DNA from: an uncultured bacterium
GTDB lineage: Bacteria; Cyanobacteriota; Vampirovibrionia; Gastranaerophilales; Gastranaerophilaceae
NCBI GenBank assembly: GCA_949282215.1
Contig: CASDPF010000012.1
Coordinates: 1-52,902, forward strand
DNA length: 52,902 bases
Direction: 5' to 3'
A program made the translations under genes and the position numbers. The notes beneath the pieces were generated by a model, which was given only the letters and a program-made list of their open reading frames with translations, did not search any database and had not been told where the DNA came from. Of the stretch, positions 43,861-52,787 are shown in pieces (the stretch's first letter is position 1; every line of letters starts with the position of its first letter).

Positions 43861-43945
43861 ATATTTACCTCATTAATTGTATCTACAAAAGGAATGCTAT
43901 CATGAAAAAATTTACAGTACAAGAAAGTTTTATATAAAAAATATC

Positions 43946-44788
43946 TTAAACTAAATCGGATGCCCGATAAGAACTTCTCACAAGAGGTCCTATTTGATAG
44001 TGTTTAAATCCGATTTCAGAAGCAATTTTTTTTAAGTCCTCATACTCATCAAGTTTATAATATTTTTCAACTGGAAGATGTTCTTTTGACGGCTGAATAT
44101 ACTGACCTATAGTCACAATATCAACACCCGAATTCTTTAAATCCGTTAAAGTCTGTCTTATTTGCTCCATAGTTTCGCCAAGACCTATCATAAAACCTGA
44201 CTTAGTAATAAGTTTTCCTTTACCTTTCATATATTTAAGCACTTTTAAAGAGGTCTCATAATCACCCTGAGGACGTGCAGTTTTAAAAATATCTCTTGCA
44301 GTTTCAATATTATGATTAAAAACATCAGGTCTTGCTTTGAATATAATATCAAGAGAATTCTCATTACCTTTAAAATCAGGAGTAAGAATCTCTATTTTAA
44401 CACTTGACGTCATTTCTCTTATTTTTTGAATACACTGAGCAAAATGTTCAGCACCGCCATCAGGCAAATCATCCCTTGTGACAGAAGTTATTACCGCATA
44501 TTTTAGTCCTAAATCCCTTACTGCCTCTGCTACATGCAAAGGCTCTTCAACATCTAAAGGTAAAGGTCTTGCACAAGAAATATTGCAGTAACGACAGTTT
44601 CTCGTACAAACATCACCCATTATCAAAAAAGTCGCGGTATTTTTCGTATAGCATTCATTTTTATTAGGGCATCTTGCATTTTCACAAACTGTATTTAGAC
44701 ATCTGTTTTTCAAAGTCTTGCGAACTTTTCTTGTAGCATCGGTATCTATAATTGGTCTTTTTAAGTATTCAGGTAGTCTTTCTCGCAT
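43946..44788 (-). CDS. lipA: Lipoyl synthase
   Basis: 280 residues from ATG 44788. The auxiliary cluster Cys are in N-T-V-C-E-N-A-R-C-P-N-K-N-E-C, the radical SAM cluster in C-T-R-N-C-R-Y-C, and the conserved end is R-S-S-Y-R-A. It inserts two sulfurs into protein-bound octanoate. lpdA lies close by. A TTG five codons upstream is less likely. TATAAT (44800-44795) ends six bases before ATG 44788 and no SD exists, so the mRNA is probably leaderless. Confidence 0.95.
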   Translation of the reverse strand: MRERLPEYLKRPIIDTDATRKVRKTLKNRCLNTVCENARCPNKNECYTKNTATFLIMGDVCTRNCRYCNISCARPLPLDVEEPLHVAEAVRDLGLKYAVITSVTRDDLPDGGAEHFAQCIQKIREMTSSVKIEILTPDFKGNENSLDIIFKARPDVFNHNIETARDIFKTARPQGDYETSLKVLKYMKGKGKLITKSGFMIGLGETMEQIRQTLTDLKNSGVDIVTIGQYIQPSKEHLPVEKYYKLDEYEDLKKIASEIGFKHYQIGPLVRSSYRASDLV

Positions 44789-44794
44789 AAATTT

Positions 44795-44847
44795 ATTATA
44801 CAATAATTATTACAAATATTGAAAAATTTTACATATATATTTATAAT
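44795..44847. promoter_or_regulatory. Divergent promoters with overlapping -35 boxes
   Basis: Minus (lipA): TTCAAT (44823-44818), 17 bases, TATAAT (44800-44795). Plus (secreted protein): TTGAAA (44819-44824), 17 bases, TATAAT (44842-44847). The two -35 boxes share bases 44819-44823, so only one polymerase is likely to sit at a time. Confidence 0.7.
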
Positions 44848-44871
44848 ATAAGTAACAAAGGAGTATTTAAA

Positions 44872-45198
44872 ATGAAAAATATAGCAATTTTATTATGTTT
44901 ATTAGGCATGGCAGCTCCGGCTTTTTCTGCTGGAACTGAAATTATTATGCCGGAAGGCGGTTTTCAAGCATTAGATAACCCTGTTATGACAGAAGCAGAA
45001 TACAAAGAAAGTCTTAAAAACAAAAATAAAAATAACTCAACAACAATGGTCGAACCTCAACAAACTCAAACTTATGAAAGAAAAGTAAAATTCGGTTCGC
45101 AAAACCTAAATACACCAAACGCATATTGGAACCATGGCAGAGTTAAGTTCGGTACAGGAAACTTTGGTAACGGTGCAGCAGGGATGAACCGCTGGTAG
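44872..45198 (+). CDS. Small secreted protein of unknown function
   Basis: 108 residues with a clear signal peptide (M-K-N-I-A-I-L-L-C-L-L-G-M-A-A-P-A-F-S-A, cleavage probably after A20). The mature part is polar, with R-K-V-K-F-G-S-Q-N-L-N-T-P-N-A-Y-W-N-H and a near-repeat R-V-K-F-G-T-G-N-F-G-N-G-A-A-G, so two short V-K-F-G-S/T units. AAAGGAG eight bases before ATG. It abuts the convergent lpdA with no gap. Confidence 0.75.
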   Translation: MKNIAILLCLLGMAAPAFSAGTEIIMPEGGFQALDNPVMTEAEYKESLKNKNKNNSTTMVEPQQTQTYERKVKFGSQNLNTPNAYWNHGRVKFGTGNFGNGAAGMNRW

Positions 45199-46437
45199 TT
45201 ACAGTTTCATTAAACATTCATAAATTCCTTCCGAATACGTAGGATGAGCAAAACATATCTCTTTCAGTTTACTGATAGAGATATTGTTTTGTATTGCAAT
45301 CAAAAGCTCTTGAACCATAGCAGAGGCTTCTTTTGATACAATATGTACACCGATAATTTTATCATCTTGCAATAGAATTTTTATAAACCCTTCTGTTGAA
45401 TTATCGCAATGAGATTTTCCTAATGCAGAAATTAAAACTACAGCCTTTTTATAAGTTCCGACATCTAAATCCTGTTCACGTTTTCCTACCCAAGCAATTT
45501 CAGGATTACCATAGATTACTGAAGGGACAAGCGACTTATCAAACGGAATACCGGAAACATATTCTATAGCTTGTTTAGAAGCATAGTGTGCAAGCTGTAT
45601 AGCACCGCACACATCACCGATAAAAGTTACACCGTCAATCTTTGATACCTCACAAGCCTTTCTGCCAATCGCAACCAATACACATTCAGGAGTCAAGATT
45701 TCACCATTATTCAAATATACTTTCTTATCTTCAATTTTCTCGACAACAGTATTTTTGAAAAACTTTATCTTCTTACTCTTAAAAATTCTTTCAACACGTT
45801 TTGAAACCTCAATATCAGCAAGCGGAAGTAAATTTTCAGCAAGTTCAACAACAGCTACCTCACTGCCGAATGCAGAAAAAATTCTCGACCATTCAATCCC
45901 AATTGCCCCTGATCCAACAATCAAAATACTTTTAGGAATTTTAGTTAAATTAAGAACATCGTCAGAATTTAAAACAAATTCACCATCAGCTTTCATTCCC
46001 GCAAAATCTCGAGGCTCAGCTCCCGATGCAACAATTACATCTTTGCAATTATAAAATTCACCGTCAGCTTCAATTTCATTTGCAGAAATTATCTTTGCTT
46101 CAGCTTTCACAACATTAACTTTTGCATTTTTTAAAGACAATTCAAGACTTTTACGAAGTTTTTCCACAACCTGATTTTTATGCTCAATTATTTTGGCAAA
46201 ATCAAAACTTACATTATCAGCACATATTCCAATAGACTCACAAGACTTTAACTCTTCATAAATTTCTGCAGAATGTAAAATAGCTTTTGTCGGAATACAC
46301 CCTTTATTCAGGCAAACGCCACCCACTTTATCTTTTTCAAACATAACGACAGACAACCCTTTTGCCACAGCTTGAAAAGCAGCTGTATATCCTGCAGGCC
46401 CGCTTCCTATTATACCGATATCATAAGTCTGTGACAT
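45199..46437 (-). CDS. lpdA: Dihydrolipoamide dehydrogenase
   Basis: 412 residues, about 50 shorter than usual. FAD-binding G-S-G-P-A-G, the redox disulfide C42-L-N-K-G-C47, NAD-binding G-S-G-A-I-G-I-E-W, and the dimer-interface H-P-T-Y-S-E near the C-terminus are present, so the enzyme looks complete though compact, mainly through shorter loops. It reoxidises lipoyl groups of 2-oxoacid dehydrogenases or the glycine cleavage system. lipA lies 400 bases away and glyA 1.7 kb away, which fits lipoate and one-carbon metabolism. It is convergent with the secreted-protein gene. Confidence 0.9.
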   Translation of the reverse strand: MSQTYDIGIIGSGPAGYTAAFQAVAKGLSVVMFEKDKVGGVCLNKGCIPTKAILHSAEIYEELKSCESIGICADNVSFDFAKIIEHKNQVVEKLRKSLELSLKNAKVNVVKAEAKIISANEIEADGEFYNCKDVIVASGAEPRDFAGMKADGEFVLNSDDVLNLTKIPKSILIVGSGAIGIEWSRIFSAFGSEVAVVELAENLLPLADIEVSKRVERIFKSKKIKFFKNTVVEKIEDKKVYLNNGEILTPECVLVAIGRKACEVSKIDGVTFIGDVCGAIQLAHYASKQAIEYVSGIPFDKSLVPSVIYGNPEIAWVGKREQDLDVGTYKKAVVLISALGKSHCDNSTEGFIKILLQDDKIIGVHIVSKEASAMVQELLIAIQNNISISKLKEICFAHPTYSEGIYECLMKL

Positions 46438-46458
46438 ATTTCCCCCGATTTTAAAAAA

Positions 46459-47580
46459 TTATCTTGTATATACTCTAGGCAAACGAACTTTTAAACGACA
46501 AGTAAGTTCATAGTTAATAGTACCGAGAATATTAGCCCAATTATCAACAGTATTTTTATCATCAATAAGAGATATAATATCTCCGATTTCTGCATTAACA
46601 CCGGTAATATCAAACATCATTTGATCCATAGTTATATTACCAACCTGAGGAACAGGCTTACCATTCAAAGTTCCGTTAATTTTATTTGACAGACATCTTG
46701 ATACCCCATCAGCATAACCAATCGGGATTGTAGCAATTTTTCTGTCACCATTAGCTATAAACTTATGTCCGTAGCTAACTCCTTCACCGTCTTTAGCTGT
46801 ATGAATATTGACAATTCTTCCTTTTAATGACATTACAGGACGTAAGTCAGGCCTAAAGCCTTTATCATCAGGCATATCTGTCCACAATCCGTATAATGCA
46901 ATACCTACACGACGCATATTTGATTTTGGAATATCGTAACACATTGTACCAACAGTATTTTGAATGTGCAATAACAACCCTGTTGTATCAACCTGTGATA
47001 AAACTTTATTCCATTTATCAATTTGTAACTGAGTTTTATCCCTATCTTCAGCATTTGCAAAATGCGTAAATATCCCTTGCAAATTCAAATATTCTGCACT
47101 TTGAGCCTCCTTTATAAATTCAACAGCTTCATCAAAAGAAACACCTATCCTATTCATACCTGTATCAAGTTTAATATGCACTTTAGGCTTAATTCCTGTA
47201 CGTTCATAAGCATTTTTACAAGCTAAAAGATGTTCTTTAGAAAAAATCGAAATTGCTAAATCTGCATTTACTGCACTTTCTACCGCCCATACAGGTACAG
47301 CACCCAGCACCAAAATATCAGCTGTAATTTTCGCATTTCTTAAATCAACACCCTCATCTATTGACGCTACACCAAGCATATCAAAACCCGAAGCCAAAAG
47401 TGTCGGAGCAAGCATTACAGAACCATGTCCATACGCATCAGCTTTCACTACAGCTAATAACTTTGTATCAGATGGAACATTTTTTCTTATCTCTTTTGCA
47501 TTATGTGCAAGATTTTCTATATTTATTTCTACCCAAGAATCTCTGTGAATATTTACCTTAGTTTGTCTTATATTTTTCAT
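46459..47580 (-). CDS. alr: Alanine racemase
   Basis: 373 residues from ATG 47580. The PLP lysine is K46 in V-V-K-A-D-A-Y-G-H-G and the second catalytic residue is the Tyr of G-V-S-Y-G-H-K-F. It supplies D-alanine for peptidoglycan. A longer frame back to 47697 exists but runs into the hairpin-rich region and is not typical. TTGCTC-17-TATAAT ends nine bases before ATG 47580, giving almost no leader and no SD. Confidence 0.93.
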   Translation of the reverse strand: MKNIRQTKVNIHRDSWVEINIENLAHNAKEIRKNVPSDTKLLAVVKADAYGHGSVMLAPTLLASGFDMLGVASIDEGVDLRNAKITADILVLGAVPVWAVESAVNADLAISIFSKEHLLACKNAYERTGIKPKVHIKLDTGMNRIGVSFDEAVEFIKEAQSAEYLNLQGIFTHFANAEDRDKTQLQIDKWNKVLSQVDTTGLLLHIQNTVGTMCYDIPKSNMRRVGIALYGLWTDMPDDKGFRPDLRPVMSLKGRIVNIHTAKDGEGVSYGHKFIANGDRKIATIPIGYADGVSRCLSNKINGTLNGKPVPQVGNITMDQMMFDITGVNAEIGDIISLIDDKNTVDNWANILGTINYELTCRLKVRLPRVYTR

Positions 47581-47644
47581 AGCGTTAATATTATATAACG
47601 AATAATTTTTACGAGCAAACTCATAATATATGTTATCACTCCTA

Positions 47645-48067
47645 TTCACTTTTTCTTTTTGTTGCGAAGCAAAAAGAAAAAGTGAACCATCACACAACTA
47701 AAAACCTAAGTGAGACCATTTTGCAAGTTTCAAGCAAAAGCTTTCAACTGCAAAAGAAGGCAAAAAGAAAAACTCGCTGAATTTCCAGCAATGCCAGAAT
47801 GGCATTGCAAGACCAAATTGCTGTTCGTGAAAAGCTTTAGCTTTTCACCTCTTTGCTCGCTATCGTGCTTCGCACACGCTCGCTTAAAATTTGCCGAACG
47901 TGCACAATTTATTATGCGATAGTGAGGCTTGAACGGTTAAATGCGTCAGCATTTAACGACAGCCATTTGATTTTCGCATCGCTTTGCGATGCTATGAGCT
48001 TAGCGTTTTTCTCTTTCTTTAGTTCATTTCTTTCTCTTTTACTCGCAATAAAAGAGAAAGAAATGAA
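47645..48067. repeat. Gene-free block of long perfect hairpins between alr and glyA
   Basis: No gene is credible in 47581-48173. The block is bounded by two long perfect inverted repeats: 17-bp arms at 47645-47661/47670-47686 (loop TTGCGAAG) and 19-bp arms at 48023-48041/48049-48067 (loop CTCGCAA). Between them are perfect stems at 47788-47808 (8 bp), 47827-47848 (10 bp), 47936-47957 (9 bp) and 47976-47992 (7 bp), and a wobble stem joining about 47857 to about 47925. It may be a structured RNA, a hairpin-type mobile element or a recombination site; nothing known was matched. Confidence 0.75.
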
Positions 48068-48118
48068 TATACTAATAACTATATATTATGTAATAAATAA
48101 TGAATTAATGTGAAAATA

Positions 48119-48147
48119 TTGTCATAAAAATATATTTACTCTATAAT
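48119..48147 (+). promoter_or_regulatory. Promoter of glyA
   Basis: TTGTCA (48119-48124), 17 bases, TATAAT (48142-48147), about 26 bases before ATG 48174. It lies outside the hairpin block. Confidence 0.8.
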
Positions 48148-48173
48148 TTTCTTGAGGGAAATGTGAGGTGAAC

Positions 48174-49415
48174 ATGAATTTAGAACATATAAAAAAAGTA
48201 GACCCTGCTGTTGCAGAACAAATTGAGTTGGAATTAGAAAGACAACAAGAAACTATTGAACTTATAGCAAGCGAAAACATAACTTCTCAAGCTGTAATGG
48301 AAGCTGCAGGCAGTGTTTTAACAAATAAATATGCTGAAGGAAAGCCTCACAAAAGATTTTACAACGGTTGTGAGCACGTTGATGTAATAGAAGAAATTGC
48401 CCAAAAACGTGCTTGCGAACTTTTCGGTATGGATCACGCAAACGTACAACCACATAGCGGAGCTCAAGCTAATATGGCTGTATTTATGTATTGCTTAAAA
48501 CCTGGAGATAAAGTCCTTGGTATGGACTTGTCAAACGGAGGACACCTTTCTCACGGTTCGCCTGTAAACTTCTCAGGACTATACTTTGATGTAAAAAGTT
48601 ATGGCGTAGATGAAGATGGCAACATTGACTATGAAGATGTTCGCAAAAAAGCTCTTGAACACAGACCTAAATTAATCATTTGCGGAGCAAGCAACTATTC
48701 AAAAATAATTGATTTCAAAAAATTCAGGGAAATAGCTGATGAAATCGGAGCTTATCTTTTGGCAGATATCGCACATATTGCAGGTTTGGTTGTTGCTGGC
48801 CTTCATCCATCTCCTGCACCTTATGCAGATTTCGTTACAACAACAACTCATAAATCATTAAGAGGTCCAAGAGGCGGAATTACCATGTGCAAAGAAGAAC
48901 ATGCTATGGGTATTGATAAAGCAATTTTCCCTGGTATGCAGGGCGGCCCTTTGGAACATATTATTGCTGCTAAAGCTGTTGCACTTTTAGAAGCTTCCAA
49001 ACCTGAGTTCAAAGAATATGCAAAACAGATTATTAAAAATGCACAAGCTCTTGCTCAAGGTTTAATGGATGAAGGCATGGACATTGTTGGCGGAATGACA
49101 GAAAACCATCTTATGACTCTCGATTTGAGAAGAACCGGAAAAACAGGTAAAGATATGGCTAATGTATTAGAAAAAGTTGGTATTACCGCTAATAAAAATA
49201 CAGTACCGAATGATCCGCAAAGTCCTTTTGTCACTTCAGGAATACGTTTAGGAACACCTGCAGTTACTACAAGAGGTTTTAAAGAAGATGATATGAAAGA
49301 AGTTGCCAAAATTATTGCTTCTGCTATATATGCTTCTGACAATGAACAAGCGTTACAAAACCTTAGAGAACGCTCTTTAAAACTTTGCAGAAAATATCCG
49401 CTTTATCAAGATTAG
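48174..49415 (+). CDS. glyA: Serine hydroxymethyltransferase
   Basis: 413 residues from ATG 48174 (GAGG five bases upstream; GTG 48168 is an alternative). PLP lysine K227 in [13 protein letters not shown]; other marks are [15 protein letters not shown] and D-I-A-H-I-A-G-L. It interconverts serine and glycine with tetrahydrofolate, feeding one-carbon units. A WecA-like gene follows by 15 bases, likely cotranscribed. Confidence 0.97.
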   Translation: MNLEHIKKVDPAVAEQIELELERQQETIELIASENITSQAVMEAAGSVLTNKYAEGKPHKRFYNGCEHVDVIEEIAQKRACELFGMDHANVQPHSGAQANMAVFMYCLKPGDKVLGMDLSNGGHLSHGSPVNFSGLYFDVKSYGVDEDGNIDYEDVRKKALEHRPKLIICGASNYSKIIDFKKFREIADEIGAYLLADIAHIAGLVVAGLHPSPAPYADFVTTTTHKSLRGPRGGITMCKEEHAMGIDKAIFPGMQGGPLEHIIAAKAVALLEASKPEFKEYAKQIIKNAQALAQGLMDEGMDIVGGMTENHLMTLDLRRTGKTGKDMANVLEKVGITANKNTVPNDPQSPFVTSGIRLGTPAVTTRGFKEDDMKEVAKIIASAIYASDNEQALQNLRERSLKLCRKYPLYQD

Positions 49416-49430
49416 TAAAAGAGAAAAAAG

Positions 49431-50468
49431 ATGATTATTAAATTAACACACGCTCATATTATAGGAACAATAATAGCATATATTTTCGGAGTATTTTTAG
49501 TACCTCTGGTCATAAATTTCTCCAAAAAAGAAGGACTTGTAGATTTACCTAACGAAAGAAAAATCCACACGACACCAATATCGAGAATAGGCGGAGTAGC
49601 TATATGGACAAGCACAATGCTGACTTTTCTCTGCTTAGTATTTCTAAGTTACTATCCTTATGGAAGTTTACTTTCAGGAATACTTCTCGGCAGTTCATTA
49701 ATGTTCCTTCTAGGACTTGTAGATGATATTTATAATCTTGATGCTAAATTTAAATTATTTATACAAGTTTCTATAGCAACTCTTGTATATCTATTAGGCG
49801 TCCAAATCAATACAATTCCGTTTTTTGGCGGGATGGACTTAGGTTTTTGGTCATATCCGATTACTTTACTATGGATAGTAGGTATCAGTAATGCTCTAAA
49901 CTTTATAGACGGAGTAGACGGACTTGCAGGATCTGTTACAACAGTTAATGCGATTACTTTAGCAATTATAGCAGTTGCAATGACTCCGCCAAATCCAATT
50001 ATTGCATTAGTAGGCTTTATTCTTGCAGGTTCAATGTTAGCATTTTTAACATACAACTTTAACCCTGCTAAAATTTTTATGGGCGACAGCGGAGCATTAT
50101 TTTCAGGATTTTTACTCGCTACAATTTCAATTACGGGAGTCATGAAAGCCGCAACATTCGCAATTTTACTACCATTTGTAGTTCTTGCAGTCCCTATTAT
50201 GGATATTACATATTCTTCATTAAGAAGAATTTCTAAAGGGAAATCACCTTTTGTAGCTGATGCAGAACATATTCACCATAAACTTTTACATGCCGGATTT
50301 TCACAGAAAAAAACTGTTGTAATTTTAACTTCTGTTGCAATTATTGCAGGAGCATTAGCATCGTTGTTAATGGGTGAAAACACTATTAAACACTATTTCA
50401 CCTACATTATAACAATTGTTATTGTGATGTTGTTACTAAATTTCATCAAGGTATTGACAAAAAAATAA
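49431..50468 (+). CDS. MraY/WecA-type undecaprenyl-phosphate glycosyl-1-phosphate transferase
   Basis: 345 residues with about ten membrane segments. Motifs: G-L-V-D-D-I-Y-N-L, N-A-L-N-F-I-D-G-V-D-G-L-A, M-G-D-S-G-A-L-F and the H-I-H-H sequence of the WecA/TagO subgroup. It starts lipid-linked sugar polymers by moving a sugar-phosphate (GlcNAc or similar) onto undecaprenyl phosphate, for O-antigen, enterobacterial-type antigen or wall glycans. MraY is less likely because of the H-I-H-H motif. Substrate unknown. The next gene's promoter overlaps its end. Confidence 0.9.
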   Translation: MIIKLTHAHIIGTIIAYIFGVFLVPLVINFSKKEGLVDLPNERKIHTTPISRIGGVAIWTSTMLTFLCLVFLSYYPYGSLLSGILLGSSLMFLLGLVDDIYNLDAKFKLFIQVSIATLVYLLGVQINTIPFFGGMDLGFWSYPITLLWIVGISNALNFIDGVDGLAGSVTTVNAITLAIIAVAMTPPNPIIALVGFILAGSMLAFLTYNFNPAKIFMGDSGALFSGFLLATISITGVMKAATFAILLPFVVLAVPIMDITYSSLRRISKGKSPFVADAEHIHHKLLHAGFSQKKTVVILTSVAIIAGALASLLMGENTIKHYFTYIITIVIVMLLLNFIKVLTKK

Positions 50469-50482
50469 TATTGTGTTATCAT
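50454..50482 (+). promoter_or_regulatory. Promoter of the 50649 gene
   Basis: TTGACA (50454-50459), 17 bases, TATCAT (50477-50482). It lies inside the 3' end of the WecA-like gene and gives a leader of about 160 bases. Confidence 0.8.
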
Positions 50483-50648
50483 ACCTAATGAATTTGATTA
50501 CTCAGTTTTAGGTAGATTATTTAGGATAATTATTTAAAATATTTAAGTGCAGATTCACCTATATACACTTCGATTGAGACTTAGATAGCAAGCCTTAATG
50601 AGCAAGTGTGGTTAACGAGGTACTTAGTTAAGTAAGGGTTTATTAACT
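50483..50648 (+). promoter_or_regulatory. Structured leader with alternative hairpins around the SD
   Basis: AGTTAA (50626-50631) and TTAACT (50643-50648), just before ATG 50649, close a hairpin whose loop holds AAGGG. A competing stem ACTTA-GT-TAAGT (50623-50634) uses the same bases, and GTTAAC at 50611 could also pair. This looks like an ON/OFF switch for translation. A short ATG-M-N-L-I-T-Q-F-TAG frame begins at 50488. No known riboswitch recognised. Confidence 0.5.
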
Positions 50649-51185
50649 ATGAAAGCACAAACTGTTGAAACATCAAATGGGAATAATTTTTCTACAATTG
50701 CAAAAGCAACAGCCATTGGCGGGGTTGCGGGTTACTTAGGGAAACTTTGGTATCCATTAACATCCGATGAAATGGATGAAGAATTTAAAGGTGCCATAAA
50801 CATCATAAAAAAAGAATCAAAAAAAGCTAAACATAAAGCTATTGAAGATATCAGAAAAATTCCTCAAAAAACTTTGGCACAAGACACATTCATAAAAATT
50901 GTGGATGCCAACGCTGCAATGAGAGCTGCTGATCCATTAGCAGATACAAAGAGTAATACATTTAGAATGCTTGCAAAAGCAGGATTAAATGAGACCGACA
51001 AAATCCAGTTCAAAAATATAGTAAAAGCCGTTCAAGCCAGATCACATCACTTATATAAAGAATGTGAAAAAGCTTACGTGAATGTAGTAAAAAGCAAACG
51101 CTCAACACCTTGGTTTATAGCTGCAGGTGCAGTATTAGGATTTGTCACAGGTCTAGGACATAACATTTTAAAATCAGACGTATAA
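50649..51185 (+). CDS. Membrane protein of unknown function
   Basis: 178 residues. A small hydrophobic segment at about 20-36 (T-A-I-G-G-V-A-G-Y-L-G-K-L) and a clear one at about 153-173 (F-I-A-A-G-A-V-L-G-F-V-T-G-L-G) flank a basic helical middle (K-K-E-S-K-K-A-K-H-K-A-I-E-D-I). The two glycine-rich segments suggest a hairpin membrane protein with a cytoplasmic core. No family recognised; strong promoter and structured leader suggest tight control. Confidence 0.75.
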   Translation: MKAQTVETSNGNNFSTIAKATAIGGVAGYLGKLWYPLTSDEMDEEFKGAINIIKKESKKAKHKAIEDIRKIPQKTLAQDTFIKIVDANAAMRAADPLADTKSNTFRMLAKAGLNETDKIQFKNIVKAVQARSHHLYKECEKAYVNVVKSKRSTPWFIAAGAVLGFVTGLGHNILKSDV

Positions 51186-51214
51186 TAATTTGCATTAATT
51201 ATTTTCTGAAAAGT

Positions 51215-51250
51215 AAGGAGCATTCAATTCCCACCAGAGTGCTTCTTTTT
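51215..51250 (+). terminator. Intrinsic terminator after the 50649 gene
   Basis: GGAGCATTC and GAGTGCTTC form a stem with two G-U pairs, followed by T6. It lies just before the convergent tyrA stop. Confidence 0.75.
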
Positions 51251-52008
51251 TATTGCAAAAACATTCTTGAACGTTCTGATTTAATTTTAGAAATAGTCTC
51301 AGGATAATTTCCCCCGATTAAATCCCCGACAGACTTATATAATTTAAGAATAGCATGCTCAATGTTTTGTGAATTCATTGATACCATATCACAAGCCATC
51401 TCCTCATTTGATAATGCAAGTCTTGTCATATCCCGAAATCCGCTTGAAGCCATTTCTAAAGCTAATTTATTATCACTTGCGGCAAAAAATAAAGCTTGAG
51501 CTAACACCATTGGCATGTGCGAAATCATAGCTGCAGCCTCGTCATGCTTTTCAGGTGTAGTAAATAAAGGCTTTGCACCTAAAGCTTCTATTATAGAAAC
51601 TAGTTCTTTACTTTCTCCAAACACAGGAGTTATAACCCATTTAGCACCCTTAAAAAGACCCTCAAAAGAATTTTCAAAACCCTTATGTTCAGTCCCTGCC
51701 ATAGGATGAGATGGGACAAAACGGTAAGGACGTTTCTTTTTACAAACGAATTCTTTTAAACTGCAAACATCTGTCACTATAGCATCAGGAGGTAAAACAG
51801 GTTCCAAATCATCAAGAACTTTTAAAGTTTTGTTCATAGCTGAACATACAAAAATAATATCTCTATCTTTCAGCACATCATAAGTTTTATAAATATTTTC
51901 ACCATCTTGCGAATTAGAAACAGCTATCACATCATATCCGAGTGCTTTTAGATCTTTAAAAATTGACCCTCCGATAAGCCCCAAACCAATAATACCGATT
52001 TTTTCCAT
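51250..52008 (-). CDS. tyrA: Prephenate/arogenate dehydrogenase
   Basis: 252 residues, catalytic domain only (no chorismate mutase or ACT domain). NAD(P)-binding G-L-G-L-I-G-G-S at the start, and S-H-P-M-A-G-T-E-H-K-G-F with the catalytic His. It makes 4-hydroxyphenylpyruvate from prephenate (or tyrosine from arogenate, the usual cyanobacterial route). GGAGG seven bases before ATG. A 13-bp inverted repeat spans this SD and the ATG (52006-52048), so expression is probably controlled there. Confidence 0.94.
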   Translation of the reverse strand: MEKIGIIGLGLIGGSIFKDLKALGYDVIAVSNSQDGENIYKTYDVLKDRDIIFVCSAMNKTLKVLDDLEPVLPPDAIVTDVCSLKEFVCKKKRPYRFVPSHPMAGTEHKGFENSFEGLFKGAKWVITPVFGESKELVSIIEALGAKPLFTTPEKHDEAAAMISHMPMVLAQALFFAASDNKLALEMASSGFRDMTRLALSNEEMACDMVSMNSQNIEHAILKLYKSVGDLIGGNYPETISKIKSERSRMFLQ

Positions 52009-52048
52009 AACAAATCCTCCGTATAATAATTGTACAGGATTTGTTATG
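52006..52048 (-). promoter_or_regulatory. 13-bp inverted repeat spanning the tyrA start
   Basis: Perfect 13-bp arms (52006-52018 and 52036-52048), 17-base spacer. On the minus strand the near arm includes the last G of the SD and the ATG; the far arm lies across a possible -10 (TACAAT, 52034-52029). It could act as a DNA operator or as an RNA hairpin masking the start. Confidence 0.6.
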
Positions 52049-52089
52049 AAAAAGCTAATTTGTTACCAAGGATAATAGTCCTTTATTTC

Positions 52090-52782
52090 CTAACCGTCCT
52101 GCATAATCAGTGCAGCACAATATATATTACCCCACTCGGTAGATTTTGTACAATAGGATTTAAGCAAACTTTCTCTTGTAAAAGACAATCCGTAAGGAAG
52201 CCACTTACCTTTTGACGTATCAAAATAAAACATAAACAAATCACGACCCCACATATTTGGATTTTGTCGTCCATTAATATCAAAACGACATAAAACATCT
52301 GTTAAATATACCTTTCCATCTACAGTGGTTGAATTAAGATCAAAAGTCAACAAAACTTGATTTGGTAATTCTATCATATAGGCTGTATTATTAATACCGG
52401 TAAGATTACCATTTGAGATAACTTTTCCATTTAATGTAACATATCCTCTTTTAAATCCTACTTGTGCAAGCGATTTCCAACCATACACCTTAGCTCCATT
52501 AAAATATGGGACCAAGTATTTTTCAACAAAATGTATTGTAGCATCTTTCATATTAGTTGCACTTTGCCCCTTTGAACTATCCCAATATTTTGGTTCATCG
52601 TAATCTTTTTGAGCTAATAATGTAACTTGCGAAAGTATACTATAAGCCTCTTTTAGTCGCGTGGCAGTAACTTTTTTTTGATGTTTTTGGATTAAAGTAG
52701 GCAATGTCATTGCTGCTACTATCCCGATTATTCCTAATGTAATAAGCACTTCTGCTAACGTAAAAGCGTTTCTCTTTTTCAG
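52090..52782 (-). CDS. Prepilin-like protein, probable CTG start
   Basis: 231 residues from CTG 52782 (L-K-K-R-N-A-F-T-L-A-E-V-L-I-T-L-G-I-I-G), which aligns with the ATG of the left-edge paralogue (M-K-K-K-N-A-F-T) and has the same GGAGG five bases upstream. The reading frame continues upstream past GTG 52854 to the right edge, so a longer form starting beyond the window is possible. After the prepilin helix comes a polar domain with F-D-I-N-G-R-Q-N-P-N-M-W-G-R-D-L-F near the end, the motif of its paralogues, then L-P-Y-G-L-S and Cys. It is the best-preserved match to the left-edge gene in both leader and coding start. Confidence 0.82.
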   Translation of the reverse strand: MKKRNAFTLAEVLITLGIIGIVAAMTLPTLIQKHQKKVTATRLKEAYSILSQVTLLAQKDYDEPKYWDSSKGQSATNMKDATIHFVEKYLVPYFNGAKVYGWKSLAQVGFKRGYVTLNGKVISNGNLTGINNTAYMIELPNQVLLTFDLNSTTVDGKVYLTDVLCRFDINGRQNPNMWGRDLFMFYFDTSKGKWLPYGLSFTRESLLKSYCTKSTEWGNIYCAALIMQDG

Positions 52783-52787
52783 AAAAG

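Noticed and set aside
47645-48067. Integron attC sites, CRISPR array or IS ends
   Set aside because: No regular repeat-spacer pattern, no integrase or transposase, no flanking target duplication seen.
47361-48113. Small plus-strand frames across the hairpin island
   Set aside because: Their residues simply follow the palindromes and poly-A/T runs, with no SD or family similarity.
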